Positions 51,624 to 61,416 of a stretch of 64,000 nt of DNA are shown one piece after another (position 1 is the first letter of the stretch; every line of letters begins with the position of its first letter). The stretch comes from a virus, in the IMG/VR virus record IMGVR_UViG_3300035703_000089, positions 1-64,000 of that record; one strand, written 5' to 3'. The position numbers and the translations under genes are program-made. The notes below the pieces were generated by a model that made no database searches, was not told the origin of the DNA, and saw nothing but the letters and a program-made list of their open reading frames with translations.

Positions 51624-54600
51624 CTATCAGAAATGCGATAAGTTGATTTAAGATTATGTAGTATAAACCTGTTATTTAATATGTTATTGTACTCCATATC
51701 AACAACCAAGTATTTATCTCTCATCCTGTCACCAAACAATGTTTTAGTTAATATAGCAGGATCAAATATAGAATATGTGTTAATATTGTTTGCATCATAA
51801 TTAACCTTATTTCTAGGTAATTGCATATTGTAACCTTGTTCAGATTTCCTTAAAGTAGGATTAGGGAATGCGGTACTTAATGTTACCCAATCAGTATTCT
51901 GATATTCATTATAAGCTCTTATCTTAGTGATTGTATTGTTAAGGTAAGGTATATCATCAGAATCTCCTAAATAATCGTTTATAGAGTCTTTAAATAGCAA
52001 ATTATCCTTAATTGATTCACTTATCCAAGATAAGTTATCAAATACTTTAGTATATATTGGATTTTCATTAATATTAACTTTTAAAGTAGATGGATAAATA
52101 TTACCATAGAATTTGCAGTAATCTCCTATATTATGTAAATACATTTTACTACGAACTCCTGAATCATATGAATTAACACTGTATAGTTTATTGTGATTGT
52201 TTAAATAAATATAAGGAGTAAAGCTATAAAATGAACTAAATGCATCTATTAGATCTGAATATACTATAGTATATTTTTCACTGTAATTAGGTGGTTCATC
52301 AGTTATGTAAGTATTTAAAAACGTGTATAAAAATTCATTATTAATATAATCATAAGTTGTTAAAATACCTTTTCCTATTATAGGATTATCATTAACTAAT
52401 ATATGATCATGCAATACTTTATTTACAAATCCTCTATTACCTTTAGTGTCACTTATAGGACTAACAGCTTGGCCATCAAATAAAAATATTTTTTTATGCC
52501 TTGAGTCAACAAATGTAATGTGAGTATTAGATCTGTTAACTGACCACTGATGTTTACTACCAGAGTCTATAGAATAATACACATGTTTTTGTATCACTTC
52601 ACCTGTGCCTATACCAATAGATTGTAAGTTTTGTGTAGTAACAGTTTCATAAGGATTAACTATTAATAATCCTATTGCTCTATCTTGTACAAAGTACATG
52701 TTGTTTTTAAGTATTTGTAAAGCATTTATAGGGCCATAGCTACCTTCTACATCATAGTAGTTATCTACAAATACGCTAGTCCAACTATCAGATGTTTCAC
52801 CATTTATTTTAACTTCAGAGTAATAAACCCTGTTGTTCCATTCATTTGTTAAGTTAAAAAATATAGGTCTAGGATAATACTTTTTAAGTGTATTTTCAAA
52901 TGAAAAACTTGACACATAAACATAATCATCTGTACCTGATGCAAAATTACCTGCGTCATTATCTAAGTCAGAATTAACATGTGCCCCATCTCTTAAATCC
53001 ACATTTTTATAAGACTGATGTGGAAAATACCAAGTTTGTGAATGCTTTTCATTAGCATTAGCTTCATTTGGCAAAGGAACACTTTGAGCTTGACTTCCTG
53101 TCCAATTTTTAATAGCTTTTTGAGAATCTAATATACCATGAAACACATCGCCACCAAATACCTTTATTGTATAAATTCCATTTTCAGTAACAGGATAATA
53201 TGCACCTGTAGGTATATATTCTCTAGTAGCTCTTCTTGCATTAGTTCTGCCGCCATATTGATTTTTTAAAACACTTGGCTTATAATGTAATCCTAACATT
53301 TTAGCATTACCTTGTGTTGATCCTGTAGAACATACTCCCATAAATGTAAATGGTGTCCAATCAAATGATGAATCTTTAATACCAACTACAACAGTAGGAG
53401 ATCCTGCAGAAAAATGTGATCCAGCAATTCCAGTTCCTAATTGCCAATCTTGATTTTTATAAACATTTCCACCCACAACAGATATGCTTGGGCTTATTCC
53501 ATCTTGAGAAACATAATAAGCTTCTTTAACTGTGTGAATATCAGTAGCTCCAAAATAATTATTTCTATAAAGATTATATGTTTTATCGTAATACTTTTTT
53601 ATATAATATTTATCACGAACACTAGATGTAGGAAAATTTCCTGGAGTAATAGAACTTTCTATAACTTTTATATAAACTTCAGTTAAAACTAACTGATCAT
53701 CTTCTTCAAAATCATCATTTGTTTGATCAACTAATGACTCCATTGAATGATAACATATTAAATCTTTTGTAGCCATTCCTCTTGTACTAGGAGTAACTGG
53801 AACTGGCCCACTCTCAGGATCACATGCATTATAATTATTTCCATTTGAATAATGTGTAAATGGCATATAATAATTGCTAGAATCCCACGTTGGGCCTGTA
53901 GCAACTTGTGTAATTAAACCATGAGATTTAATAGTTCTGTCATTTTGAGTTCTTAAACATCTAACTATTTCATAACCTGATATAATATTAGAAACTTCTT
54001 TAGGTATATTAACTTCAAAATTAATGTAAGGAACTACAAGATATGCACTAGGATCTGATGGATTAGTAGTATCATAAAACATACTTCTAAAATCTGGACA
54101 TTTTGTACCCCATTCAGTTTCATCACATAAATTAATATCTGCTTGATCTGAATAATCAGGAAACTTAATATCTCCTATCCATTTAACAAATGAAGTTTCA
54201 CCTGTACGTGATTTAAATACTATACCAAAACTATAAATTTCATTATGTTGATATGATCTAAATGCTCCTGATAAATACTCAAGAGCCATAGTATTTAAAC
54301 TATTATTTTGTTTGTACCTTTGATTAGGAGCCCCATTATAAAATGTAGGATCTAAAAATGAACCATTTGATAGACCTGCTGCTTTTCTATAACCATAAGG
54401 ATATAACTGACCACTACCAGGATTATCTCTTGCAGTACCTTCATTAGTAGATGAACCATTTAAAGGCATTGTAGGGAATGCATCAGCTCTTAATAATAAA
54501 TTACCAAATGAATAACTTATATTAGGGCCTGAACCACCTATATCACTACTAAGTCTTTTATACTTCATTGTAAAGTCAAAGTTAGGATCTTCAGCAGTAC

Positions 54601-56206
54601 TCATACCTAAATTTATTAAAGGTATAAGGTCAGCATCTTGTTGTATGTTTGCATAATCATTTGGAGTTGATATAGTATAGGCTTGAGGAACTGTATCACC
54701 TTCATATTGCAAAACATCAAATACATTTGAACTTTGTATAAACCTATAAGTTCTAGTATCGTATGCGTCAAGTATAGTATCTATATCACTTCTAACATTA
54801 CCAAAGAATAACCTATTATCTTTTTGTTCAATTGTTTTACAATGACTAAACAATACGTTTTCAATAAGTAATTCTTCAGTAGTTATTTCATCGTTGGTAA
54901 GTGGATCATTAACCCATGTAGTTAATATAGTTGAATTACCATTTATTACTTGAGTGTCAAATTTGTAAACATAAAATAAATTTATATTTGATACATCTCT
55001 AGTAATTATTACAAATTCTATATTATCATAATCTGTGTCAACTCCTTGTACTTCAAATCTAAGAGCTTTATTTACACCACCTGGAGCACCAGTAGCTGCA
55101 ATACTACTAAAGTTATTTAATGTTTTAACAAAGTCTGAAGTTCTTTGAGGAATAGGTGCAACTATGTTTGATAAACTTGAATAGTTTGTTATAGCACCAT
55201 TATTCTTTGTTAACCTATATGCACATTGATAAGTTGCAGTATTTGATATATTATTAACAGCGCCACCATCTATAACGTCATTTAATACAGGTACTGACAT
55301 GTTAGTTAATGGACGAAGATTAGTTAAATCAACATTTAGTGCCATTAAATTAACATCTTTAACATTTACAGTTCTTACAGGGTTATAAAAGTCTGTCCAG
55401 TAAATACGTTGTAAATTATTTAATTCATATCTACCTATTGCAGCAGATGTAGGTATAGGATGATCTATTGTAAAATTTAAATAGTTGTTATACAATAAAT
55501 AAATAGTAGTTGTTTTAGTTAATTCATCATAAACTAATTCCCATATTTGACCTATTTTATTAGTGTTGTTTTGGGGGCAAGTAAATATGTAAATATTTTC
55601 GTTAACAAATGTAGAGCCTATTATTACTAATGGATCAGTTAAATTTACACGTGGTACAAAATATGTATTAGCAACACTTGTTAAATTACCTTCAGGATCT
55701 ACATAATCTATTCCAGAAGTACCACTTACTTGAGTAATAGTAACTACTGGTTCAGTTGATAAATCACCACTGCATCCTGTATATTCAGGTTGTTGATATA
55801 TTACAATATAGTCAGAATTATATGCTACTGCAAATAATGCAACACCTGTAGATGTTCCGTAACAATTAGGTAAGCCACTTATTGATCCTACAAAAGAATT
55901 TATATTAGTATTTTCATTAATAAGAATATTTGGTGTAGTTTCTCCATTTACAGTAATTGTAACAACTCCTGGTAAAAAATTATTATCTACATCATATTCT
56001 TTTCTTATAGCTAACTTATAAACACTTCTTAATATAGGAAAAGATATTTGACATTCATTACCTTTAATATTTACTAAAGATGCATTAGAGCTACCTAGTT
56101 CAGTTACAGGTCTAAAATTTAAAGCTTTTACGTATTGATCTTTAGACTGATATAGTTTTGATATATCAGAATTCATTCCGTTTTGAAAAGTATTATTACT
56201 ATCCAT
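51620..56206 (-). CDS. 1528-aa muzzle/nozzle-like tail protein
   Basis: A 1528-residue beta-rich protein starting MDSNNTFQNGMNSDISKLYQSKDQYVKALNFRPVT...SLVNIKGNE. The sequence G-M-N-x-D-x-S/K...Y..A.N.R......ASL.N..GN is the start of podovirus nozzle proteins (T7 gp12 type) and of the crAss-like muzzle protein, whose propeller forms the tip of the short tail. The length fits the crAss-like version. It overlaps the ring-protein gene upstream by one base and is followed by the cargo-type genes, the order known for crAss-like phages. The identity rests on start motif, size and gene order; no experimental residue can be checked by eye. Confidence 0.78.
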   Translation of the reverse strand: MDSNNTFQNGMNSDISKLYQSKDQYVKALNFRPVTELGSSNASLVNIKGNECQISFPILRSVYKLAIRKEYDVDNNFLPGVVTITVNGETTPNILINENTNINSFVGSISGLPNCYGTSTGVALFAVAYNSDYIVIYQQPEYTGCSGDLSTEPVVTITQVSGTSGIDYVDPEGNLTSVANTYFVPRVNLTDPLVIIGSTFVNENIYIFTCPQNNTNKIGQIWELVYDELTKTTTIYLLYNNYLNFTIDHPIPTSAAIGRYELNNLQRIYWTDFYNPVRTVNVKDVNLMALNVDLTNLRPLTNMSVPVLNDVIDGGAVNNISNTATYQCAYRLTKNNGAITNYSSLSNIVAPIPQRTSDFVKTLNNFSSIAATGAPGGVNKALRFEVQGVDTDYDNIEFVIITRDVSNINLFYVYKFDTQVINGNSTILTTWVNDPLTNDEITTEELLIENVLFSHCKTIEQKDNRLFFGNVRSDIDTILDAYDTRTYRFIQSSNVFDVLQYEGDTVPQAYTISTPNDYANIQQDADLIPLINLGMSTAEDPNFDFTMKYKRLSSDIGGSGPNISYSFGNLLLRADAFPTMPLNGSSTNEGTARDNPGSGQLYPYGYRKAAGLSNGSFLDPTFYNGAPNQRYKQNNSLNTMALEYLSGAFRSYQHNEIYSFGIVFKSRTGETSFVKWIGDIKFPDYSDQADINLCDETEWGTKCPDFRSMFYDTTNPSDPSAYLVVPYINFEVNIPKEVSNIISGYEIVRCLRTQNDRTIKSHGLITQVATGPTWDSSNYYMPFTHYSNGNNYNACDPESGPVPVTPSTRGMATKDLICYHSMESLVDQTNDDFEEDDQLVLTEVYIKVIESSITPGNFPTSSVRDKYYIKKYYDKTYNLYRNNYFGATDIHTVKEAYYVSQDGISPSISVVGGNVYKNQDWQLGTGIAGSHFSAGSPTVVVGIKDSSFDWTPFTFMGVCSTGSTQGNAKMLGLHYKPSVLKNQYGGRTNARRATREYIPTGAYYPVTENGIYTIKVFGGDVFHGILDSQKAIKNWTGSQAQSVPLPNEANANEKHSQTWYFPHQSYKNVDLRDGAHVNSDLDNDAGNFASGTDDYVYVSSFSFENTLKKYYPRPIFFNLTNEWNNRVYYSEVKINGETSDSWTSVFVDNYYDVEGSYGPINALQILKNNMYFVQDRAIGLLIVNPYETVTTQNLQSIGIGTGEVIQKHVYYSIDSGSKHQWSVNRSNTHITFVDSRHKKIFLFDGQAVSPISDTKGNRGFVNKVLHDHILVNDNPIIGKGILTTYDYINNEFLYTFLNTYITDEPPNYSEKYTIVYSDLIDAFSSFYSFTPYIYLNNHNKLYSVNSYDSGVRSKMYLHNIGDYCKFYGNIYPSTLKVNINENPIYTKVFDNLSWISESIKDNLLFKDSINDYLGDSDDIPYLNNTITKIRAYNEYQNTDWVTLSTAFPNPTLRKSEQGYNMQLPRNKVNYDANNINTYSIFDPAILTKTLFGDRMRDKYLVVDMEYNNILNNRFILHNLKSTYRISDR

Positions 56207-56925
56207 TAGTGACGTTTTAAATTCTCTACGTTATTAATATTTCTGAAATTTGTAGTGTAAGCGTTTTGACTAGGTATTAATCTAACCATAACATTCTTTA
56301 AGCTGTTTAATTGTGCAAGATTTGGCATATTTGCAGAACCTTTAGCTGCTCCTACGTACCATAACCATTCTTGTTCAGATTTTTGCATAACCTTATCAGC
56401 AGTATTTCCTTTACGCCAATCTCTGTAATCAATCATATAAGTTACGTATGATGAACAAGCTTTCATAAAATGAACATCATCTGGTATTAATGGATAACCT
56501 TCATCATCAATTGGTACACCTAAATATGATATGCAAATATAATCTTGCTGCTTTATTTGTGATTCAGTAATATCAGTTATAATATAACTGTTGTTTATAT
56601 AGAATTTATTTTCAGTACAACATCTTGGCAATATGTTAGTTTCACAACCAAATTCAGGAATTTGATTAGCATTAGCCCAAGACAATACTCCATTTATATA
56701 AGTAATAGTTATTAACTTATAGAAGTTTGCAGGTAATTTAATCTTACCATCTACTATAGGTAAAGTAGTAGCTATTTCATCATACTGATAAAACGTACCT
56801 ATTAACTCTAAGGCTTCAGCAATCCATTCAATTACATGAGATTCATTAATCTCAGTTGTTAGACCTAAATCCCTATATAGTTTAGCCATTACAGCTTTAC
56901 TACTTACATATCCATTTATTGCCAT
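56206..56925 (-). CDS. ring / tail tubular protein
   Basis: A 239-residue protein with the features of portal-proximal ring (adaptor-like) proteins: an N-terminal helical stretch (AVMAKLYRDLGLTTEINESHVIEWIAEALELIG), then beta strands with ATTLPIVDGKIKLPANFYKLITITYING, and a C-terminal helix SEQEWLWYVGAAKGSANMPNLAQLNSLKNVMVRLIP. This helix-strand-helix plan is typical of T7 gp11-like tail tubular proteins and crAss-like ring proteins. It lies between the 145-residue protein and the muzzle, overlapping each by one base. Confidence 0.75.
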   Translation of the reverse strand: MAINGYVSSKAVMAKLYRDLGLTTEINESHVIEWIAEALELIGTFYQYDEIATTLPIVDGKIKLPANFYKLITITYINGVLSWANANQIPEFGCETNILPRCCTENKFYINNSYIITDITESQIKQQDYICISYLGVPIDDEGYPLIPDDVHFMKACSSYVTYMIDYRDWRKGNTADKVMQKSEQEWLWYVGAAKGSANMPNLAQLNSLKNVMVRLIPSQNAYTTNFRNINNVENLKRH

Positions 56926-57362
56926 TAATTATAAAAATCTAATTGTTTATTATTTACAGCATCAGCTATTAATCTTGATGCAGTTCTACAAGGTTTAAAA
57001 CTATAATACCTTTTACCTTTTACACCGCAATGAACTTTGCTCCATTTCCATTTATAGCCGTATTTAGAGCCATGATAAACAATCATACCTGTTTCTTTAC
57101 TAAGTTTATAATTAACCTTCCAGTTCCTTTTATTATCCTCAGTAAATGTATTTTGAAACTTATGTATAAAAAGTTTACCTAATTTAAATGGCAATGTTAA
57201 AGTTTCACTGCTGTATACTATTTTATTCCTTACCTCTAAATTAAACTCTTTTAATATTTTAGAGTAAGTCTGATAATCTACGTAACTTCTATTCTTTTTT
57301 ATTGAAGTTTCTTTATAATATTTGTAAAAATCTCTAAGTCCTATATCCTTAGTATAACCCAT
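56925..57362 (-). CDS. conserved small late protein of unknown function
   Basis: A 145-residue, very basic, Tyr/Lys-rich protein: LRDFYKYYKE, VDYQTYSKILKEFNLEVRNKIVYSSETLTLPFKLGKLFIHKFQ, KVNYKLSKETG, YKWKWSKVHCGVKGKRYYSFKPCRTASRLIADAV. Proteins with FYxxYK, YxxVLKxFNxxIxxxIV and LPFxLGxLxIxK motifs sit beside ring/muzzle genes in Bacteroidota phages as far as I recall, without known role. The high positive charge suggests DNA or RNA contact. Its start lies four bases after the stop of the gene upstream. Confidence 0.68.
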   Translation of the reverse strand: MGYTKDIGLRDFYKYYKETSIKKNRSYVDYQTYSKILKEFNLEVRNKIVYSSETLTLPFKLGKLFIHKFQNTFTEDNKRNWKVNYKLSKETGMIVYHGSKYGYKWKWSKVHCGVKGKRYYSFKPCRTASRLIADAVNNKQLDFYN

Positions 57363-57366
57363 TTAT

Positions 57367-58053
57367 TTATTGTTTTGTTGGTAATCTATCTAATGTATTG
57401 CTAGAATCATTAGTGTTATCCTGTGGCATACTCATAAATGGATATATCTTAGTTTTTAAAACTATATTAGTTATATCACTAGCCATTTTTAAACTTATAG
57501 GATAAAAAGAATTAATATCATAGCAAGTATTTCCATCGCAGTTTACATAATTAGATAAATCTGATGGTGTTTCCCATAAACCATATACATTTATTTTATT
57601 TAAAAACTGAGAATTTATAATGTAAATATAGTTATTTTTTAAATACCATTTAGTTTTATCTGTAGTGTATTTATTATAATTGTTATACTTGCTTTCAAAT
57701 GCAGTAGTTTTAGATAATATATTACCAGAAATATCTTCAACTCTTACAATTGAGTTATCATGTACAGTATCAATAGTACTAGGAACTTGTTCCTGAGTTC
57801 TTAAAACTTTACAATTTGTAGTTACTTCACAACATTCAGATTTATCAACTTCTATTAAGTCTAAACAGTTTATTGGAAGTATCCAACTATCATTAATATC
57901 ATCCTTTTTTTCTAAAGATTGAGCTATAAGCATTGACCTTATTTCATCAATCCAGTATTGGATTTGAGCATCTTCTATACGAAAATCAATAGGGTTACTA
58001 CCACTAGTAGCAATATTTCTTATATCAGATATTATCTTATTAGCTGTTACCAT
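57367..58053 (-). CDS. second ring-like tail protein
   Basis: A 228-residue protein. The N-terminal part, MVTANKIISDIRNIATSGSNPIDFRIEDAQIQYWIDEIRSMLIAQSLEKK, is a helical pattern seen in ring/adaptor proteins next to the muzzle in crAss-like phages. Later segments are beta-rich with several Cys (SECCEVTTNCKVL, CDGNTCYD). It sits before the 145-residue protein and the other ring protein, consistent with a stack of ring proteins below the portal. The family call is by position and the helix pattern; moderate. Confidence 0.65.
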   Translation of the reverse strand: MVTANKIISDIRNIATSGSNPIDFRIEDAQIQYWIDEIRSMLIAQSLEKKDDINDSWILPINCLDLIEVDKSECCEVTTNCKVLRTQEQVPSTIDTVHDNSIVRVEDISGNILSKTTAFESKYNNYNKYTTDKTKWYLKNNYIYIINSQFLNKINVYGLWETPSDLSNYVNCDGNTCYDINSFYPISLKMASDITNIVLKTKIYPFMSMPQDNTNDSSNTLDRLPTKQ

Positions 58054-58054
58054 T

Positions 58055-58594
58055 TTATACTATTTTATTATATGCTTTAAATATACCCCAAGCTAAGAAT
58101 GTAAGTAAAACAATCCATGCTGTGTAACCTGATTTAATTATAAAGGATTGCCAAGCAGTAACTTTATATATTATTTTAGGCTCAAGAGTAATTTTTTTAT
58201 TTTCAATTCTTAACTTATTAATTTCAGTTGTTATTTTTTCATTAATTTGTAATAAGCTGTCAACATCACATTTCTGTACTAATGTATTATTTTTAGTATC
58301 AGTATATAATGTTTGTTTAATACCGTTCTTTTTAGTTTGTTTATAGAAAGGTTTTAATTTACCTGTACTATCACAAAATTGATCACATGGCCCAGGAAGA
58401 ATTACTGAAGGGCCCTCTATAGTTTTATAAACTGTATCATGTACAGTTATAGTTTTACTCCATGAAGAGTCAATTACAGCTATTACTTCAGTAACAACTG
58501 GACACTCAGAACATATCTTAGCGCGTTTCTTTTCAGTAATACAACTTACTAATAGTAATAGTATTGCAATAATTAATATTTTACTTAGTTTCAT
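58055..58594 (-). CDS. unimolecular-spanin-like lipoprotein
   Basis: A 179-residue protein with a signal sequence and lipobox (KILIIAILLLLVSC, Cys18), a soluble middle with an alpha-helical coiled-coil-like segment (LLQINEKITTEINKLRIENKKI, about 113-135), and one membrane helix near the C-terminus (TAWIVLLTFLAWGIF). An N-terminal outer-membrane lipid plus a C-terminal inner-membrane span is the topology of u-spanins, which fuse the two membranes in the last step of Gram-negative lysis. It lies immediately after the endolysin and holin-like genes, overlapping the latter by 14 bases. Assignment rests on topology and position, since spanins are poorly conserved. Confidence 0.72.
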   Translation of the reverse strand: MKLSKILIIAILLLLVSCITEKKRAKICSECPVVTEVIAVIDSSWSKTITVHDTVYKTIEGPSVILPGPCDQFCDSTGKLKPFYKQTKKNGIKQTLYTDTKNNTLVQKCDVDSLLQINEKITTEINKLRIENKKITLEPKIIYKVTAWQSFIIKSGYTAWIVLLTFLAWGIFKAYNKIV

Positions 58595-58802
58595 CTTTGA
58601 AAAAATTTGTTAAAAACTTACCAATTATACCTACAAATAATGTAGCGCCTATAATTATTTTAAGTTCTTTAGGACTATAAATTGATTTTAAATCATCAAA
58701 TGCCATTAAACCACCTGCACCAACTATAGCTGCAGATGCTAATAAAGCATCACCTATTTTTCTCCATTTCTTAGGAGTTGTTTTATAATAATTTTTTAAC
58801 AT
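58581..58802 (-). CDS. holin-like membrane protein
   Basis: A 73-residue protein with a basic N-terminus (KNYYKTTPKKWRKIG) and two hydrophobic segments, DALLASAAIVGAGGLMAF (about 17-34) and LKIIIGATLFVGIIGKFL (about 47-64), joined by a short polar loop and ending in a charged tail. This fits a two-span class II holin that opens the inner membrane for the endolysin. It is one base after the endolysin stop and overlaps the spanin-like gene, completing a three-gene lysis cassette. Confidence 0.75.
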   Translation of the reverse strand: MLKNYYKTTPKKWRKIGDALLASAAIVGAGGLMAFDDLKSIYSPKELKIIIGATLFVGIIGKFLTNFFKDETK

Positions 58803-58803
58803 A

Positions 58804-59268
58804 TTATTTATCTAGTATTGGTGGATGTATAAATATTGAAACACTATACTTTCTTTCTCTTATCATAACTGTACCACCATTAGAGTCATTATTAAGAGCT
58901 GTGTTACCTTCAACTGATTGAAAACTACCATTACCTAGGTCTTTAATAAAGATGCCTGTATGGTCATATCTACCATCTCCATTCCAATCAAATAATACTA
59001 CATCACCTGTTTTAGGTGTTTTAGTAATCCATTTCTTATCCCTAAAATATGCATAGCCTGATTGACAACCTGCAAATCCTGGAAATCTAAATCCTATTTT
59101 AGGTAAGGGTAAGCCTGCTTCATTGTAGCACCAACTAACAAATAATGCGCACCATGCTACACCATTGTATTTAGCCCATTCACCATATTTTTGCTTATTA
59201 GAATTTTTAGGCTCTTCGCAAGTACCAACTTCTAATTTAGCTATATCTACTATCTTTTGACCTTTCAT
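58804..59268 (-). CDS. CHAP-domain endolysin
   Basis: A 154-residue single-domain enzyme. GVAWCALFVSWCYNEAGLPLP holds the catalytic Cys40; GDVVLFDWNGDGRYDHTGIF holds the catalytic His103; QSVEGNT provides the third residue (Glu120) found in CHAP amidases/endopeptidases. The protein cleaves peptide bonds of peptidoglycan. No signal peptide, so release relies on the holin downstream. The start at 59268 follows a 71-base gap (59269-59339) with an AT-rich leader. It contrasts with the lipoprotein glucosaminidase at 19.7 kb, which acts on the glycan. Confidence 0.92.
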   Translation of the reverse strand: MKGQKIVDIAKLEVGTCEEPKNSNKQKYGEWAKYNGVAWCALFVSWCYNEAGLPLPKIGFRFPGFAGCQSGYAYFRDKKWITKTPKTGDVVLFDWNGDGRYDHTGIFIKDLGNGSFQSVEGNTALNNDSNGGTVMIRERKYSVSIFIHPPILDK

Positions 59269-59339
59269 ATATATAATATAACATTATTTACTTAAATAAG
59301 CAAGAAAAACTATAAATTATAATTTTGTAAATTTTAACA

Positions 59340-60914
59340 TTAACCAGTAACTTTTTGTATTATTACGTTAACATCACTTAAAGTTAAGTTATTAGTACCA
59401 CCCTCATTTCTTACCCATACTTCAAAGTAATCTCCTGTTGAAACCTGTATAATATCTTGTGCTGAAAATGGAAAAGGTTGGCTTGCTGTTGGACATCTTA
59501 CAGATATAGCACTTTCATTTTGTATAACACCATTTTCTGCTATACCTATACTTAATGTGATATTAGCAGTTGCTGATGCAATTGCACCAACTATAGTTAT
59601 TACAAATTCTGTTGTTATGCTACCAGTATAAGTTAGCCTATTAGTTACAGATGTATCCCATTTAGGTGAATTGCCTAAACCAACAACTGTTGTTCCAGCA
59701 GCTTTTTTCCAGATATTCTGTTGACCAGTACCTACTACTGTAGCAGTAGCATTATTTTGCATATAGTATTGACCAATATTTGAAGTGTTTGATATACCTA
59801 TGTTGTTGATAAACAATGCTTTATTAGATGTTTGATCTACGCCAGCAAGGTATGTTCCACCACCAGAAAAATTACAGTAGGTAAGAATGTACCCATCATT
59901 AGGGATTACTGCAGATGCATTTATATTAATACCAGTTTCTCCAGCTAGTACTATAAATGAAGTGTATATAACTCTAAATCTTCTAGTAATTGTTAAAGTA
60001 GAAGGAAGAATAAAAACAGAATTTGCTGCATTGCAGTTGAATAAACATTGGCTAAAACCAACAGTTCCTATAGTCCCATCAAATGTTAAACCGCCTGAAT
60101 TAAGAAAAGCTGAGTCAGCCATTATAACATTAGTATAATTTTTAATTAAACCTACTGTGTTACAATCTGTAAAATTAACACCAAACCAATCTAAAGCTGT
60201 AGTTGTTGTGTCACCAACAAGGTTTAAAGCAACATCAGCTTCTATTGTAATGTTTCTTATAGGAAGAGAATAGTTAGATGTTATTAAAGCTGTACCTACT
60301 AATCCAGTTGATTTAATTCTGCAGTTTTCAGATGATCCACCTATTATAGTAGTATTTATTCCAGCTACTATTCTATCTCCTTCAAGATCTACAACTGTAG
60401 TAAAAAAATATGTTGTTTCATTTTCTAAAGTAATAACACCACTAACAGGTAATGGAAGGTCAGTTTTAGAAGATATAAATTTTAAATAAGTTAATATTGG
60501 TAAATAAATAACTGCAGCATCAGCGCTAGTTAAATAAGGTGTTAGGTCTGAAGATGTTATAAAATCACTTGGATTAGCATCACTATAAGGCGTATACCCT
60601 AAAGCTGTTGTTACGTCACCTGATGTAATATTTGTAATATAATTTTCAGGATTATTTAACGGATAATAATTATCTATTAAAAATTGTTCTGTAGGTTGAG
60701 AAACTGGTTTATTTAAGTCAGATGTATTATCTACATTACTTAAACCTACACTACTTTTAGTTAAACCTGTTATATTATTTGTAGGTAATAAGTATTCAGT
60801 ATATCTATTTTTAGTTATTGCTCTAAAAACTCCTTTACTAGTAAAGTATACTTCATTAGGTATTAGTTTACCATAATACCTTAATGATAATAATTCTTTA
60901 TAGTCAATATTCAT
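59340..60914 (-). CDS. tail appendage protein with beta-helix region
   Basis: A 524-residue Thr/Asn/Ile-rich protein. The N-terminal part contains TKSSVGLSNVDNTSDLNKPVSQPTEQFL, the collar-type LGNVDNTSDxxKP motif of phage fibres, and ALGYTPYSDANPSDFITSSDL, another fibre linker. From about residue 150 to 400 runs a series of short beta repeats (INTTIIGGS, RNITIEADVAL, CNTVGLIKN, GTVGFSQCLF, YILTYCNFSGGG), consistent with a right-handed beta-helix. The last 130 residues are a beta domain. It is probably a receptor-binding or appendage protein of the tail or capsid. It precedes the endolysin on the late strand. Confidence 0.8.
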   Translation of the reverse strand: MNIDYKELLSLRYYGKLIPNEVYFTSKGVFRAITKNRYTEYLLPTNNITGLTKSSVGLSNVDNTSDLNKPVSQPTEQFLIDNYYPLNNPENYITNITSGDVTTALGYTPYSDANPSDFITSSDLTPYLTSADAAVIYLPILTYLKFISSKTDLPLPVSGVITLENETTYFFTTVVDLEGDRIVAGINTTIIGGSSENCRIKSTGLVGTALITSNYSLPIRNITIEADVALNLVGDTTTTALDWFGVNFTDCNTVGLIKNYTNVIMADSAFLNSGGLTFDGTIGTVGFSQCLFNCNAANSVFILPSTLTITRRFRVIYTSFIVLAGETGININASAVIPNDGYILTYCNFSGGGTYLAGVDQTSNKALFINNIGISNTSNIGQYYMQNNATATVVGTGQQNIWKKAAGTTVVGLGNSPKWDTSVTNRLTYTGSITTEFVITIVGAIASATANITLSIGIAENGVIQNESAISVRCPTASQPFPFSAQDIIQVSTGDYFEVWVRNEGGTNNLTLSDVNVIIQKVTG

Positions 60915-60916
60915 TT

Positions 60917-61180
60917 TTAGTTATGATTATGATGAGCATTTAAATCTTCTAATCTTGATACTCTTTGTTTAACTTCCTTAACATCTTCTTTTAAATTAGT
61001 ATGATCGTTAGTTAAAACACCTAAATCTTTTTCCATTCTATTAACAGATTTTGCAATACTTTGTAATTGCGAAACACCTAATCTTCCAACATAGGCTAAT
61101 ATGCCTAATAATGTAATAACTAACCACATTAGCGTTTTTGAATCAGTAGCACTTACTATGCTGTTAGAAATAGTTTCCAT
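60917..61180 (-). CDS. membrane-anchored coiled-coil protein
   Basis: An 87-residue protein: an N-terminal Ser/Thr-rich lead, one membrane helix (LMWLVITLLGILAYVG, about 18-33) and a charged helix with heptad pattern (SVNRMEKDLGVLTNDHTNLKEDVKEVKQRVSRLEDL) ending in HHNHN. The layout matches small XhlA-like lysis accessory proteins, and it lies near the lysis cassette but between fibre genes. Role could be lysis timing or fibre assembly; not decidable. Confidence 0.65.
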   Translation of the reverse strand: METISNSIVSATDSKTLMWLVITLLGILAYVGRLGVSQLQSIAKSVNRMEKDLGVLTNDHTNLKEDVKEVKQRVSRLEDLNAHHNHN

Positions 61181-61240
61181 AAATTATTTTTAAATTATAT
61201 TAATATTTTAAATTTTATTTTTTAATTAATTGATTTTTAG

Positions 61241-61414
61241 TTAAACTAATTTTGCAGGAATACTATCGTACCATCTCCATCCATCTACAGGATAAGTATA
61301 AGTTTCATGTAATTCTCTTTCTAGTACATATTCTGTATTTACAACCTTGTTTGGGCCCCACAACCATTCTAATTGTTCAATGTCCCATTTATAAAAACCA
61401 CTTGTATCTTCCAT
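61241..61414 (-). CDS. small Trp/Tyr-rich fibre-associated protein
   Basis: A 57-residue protein from ATG 61414, two bases after the stop of the LRR fibre gene; an upstream in-frame ATG at 61435 would overlap that gene and is less likely. Sequence MEDTSGFYKWDIEQLEWLWGPNKVV...YTYPVDGWRWYDS. Short proteins ending TYPVDGWxWFDS recur directly behind fibre genes in Bacteroidota phages as I recall, possibly as fibre caps or chaperones. About 60 AT-rich bases without recognisable signals (61181-61240) follow. Confidence 0.62.
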   Translation of the reverse strand: MEDTSGFYKWDIEQLEWLWGPNKVVNTEYVLERELHETYTYPVDGWRWYDSIPAKLV

Positions 61415-61416
61415 AA

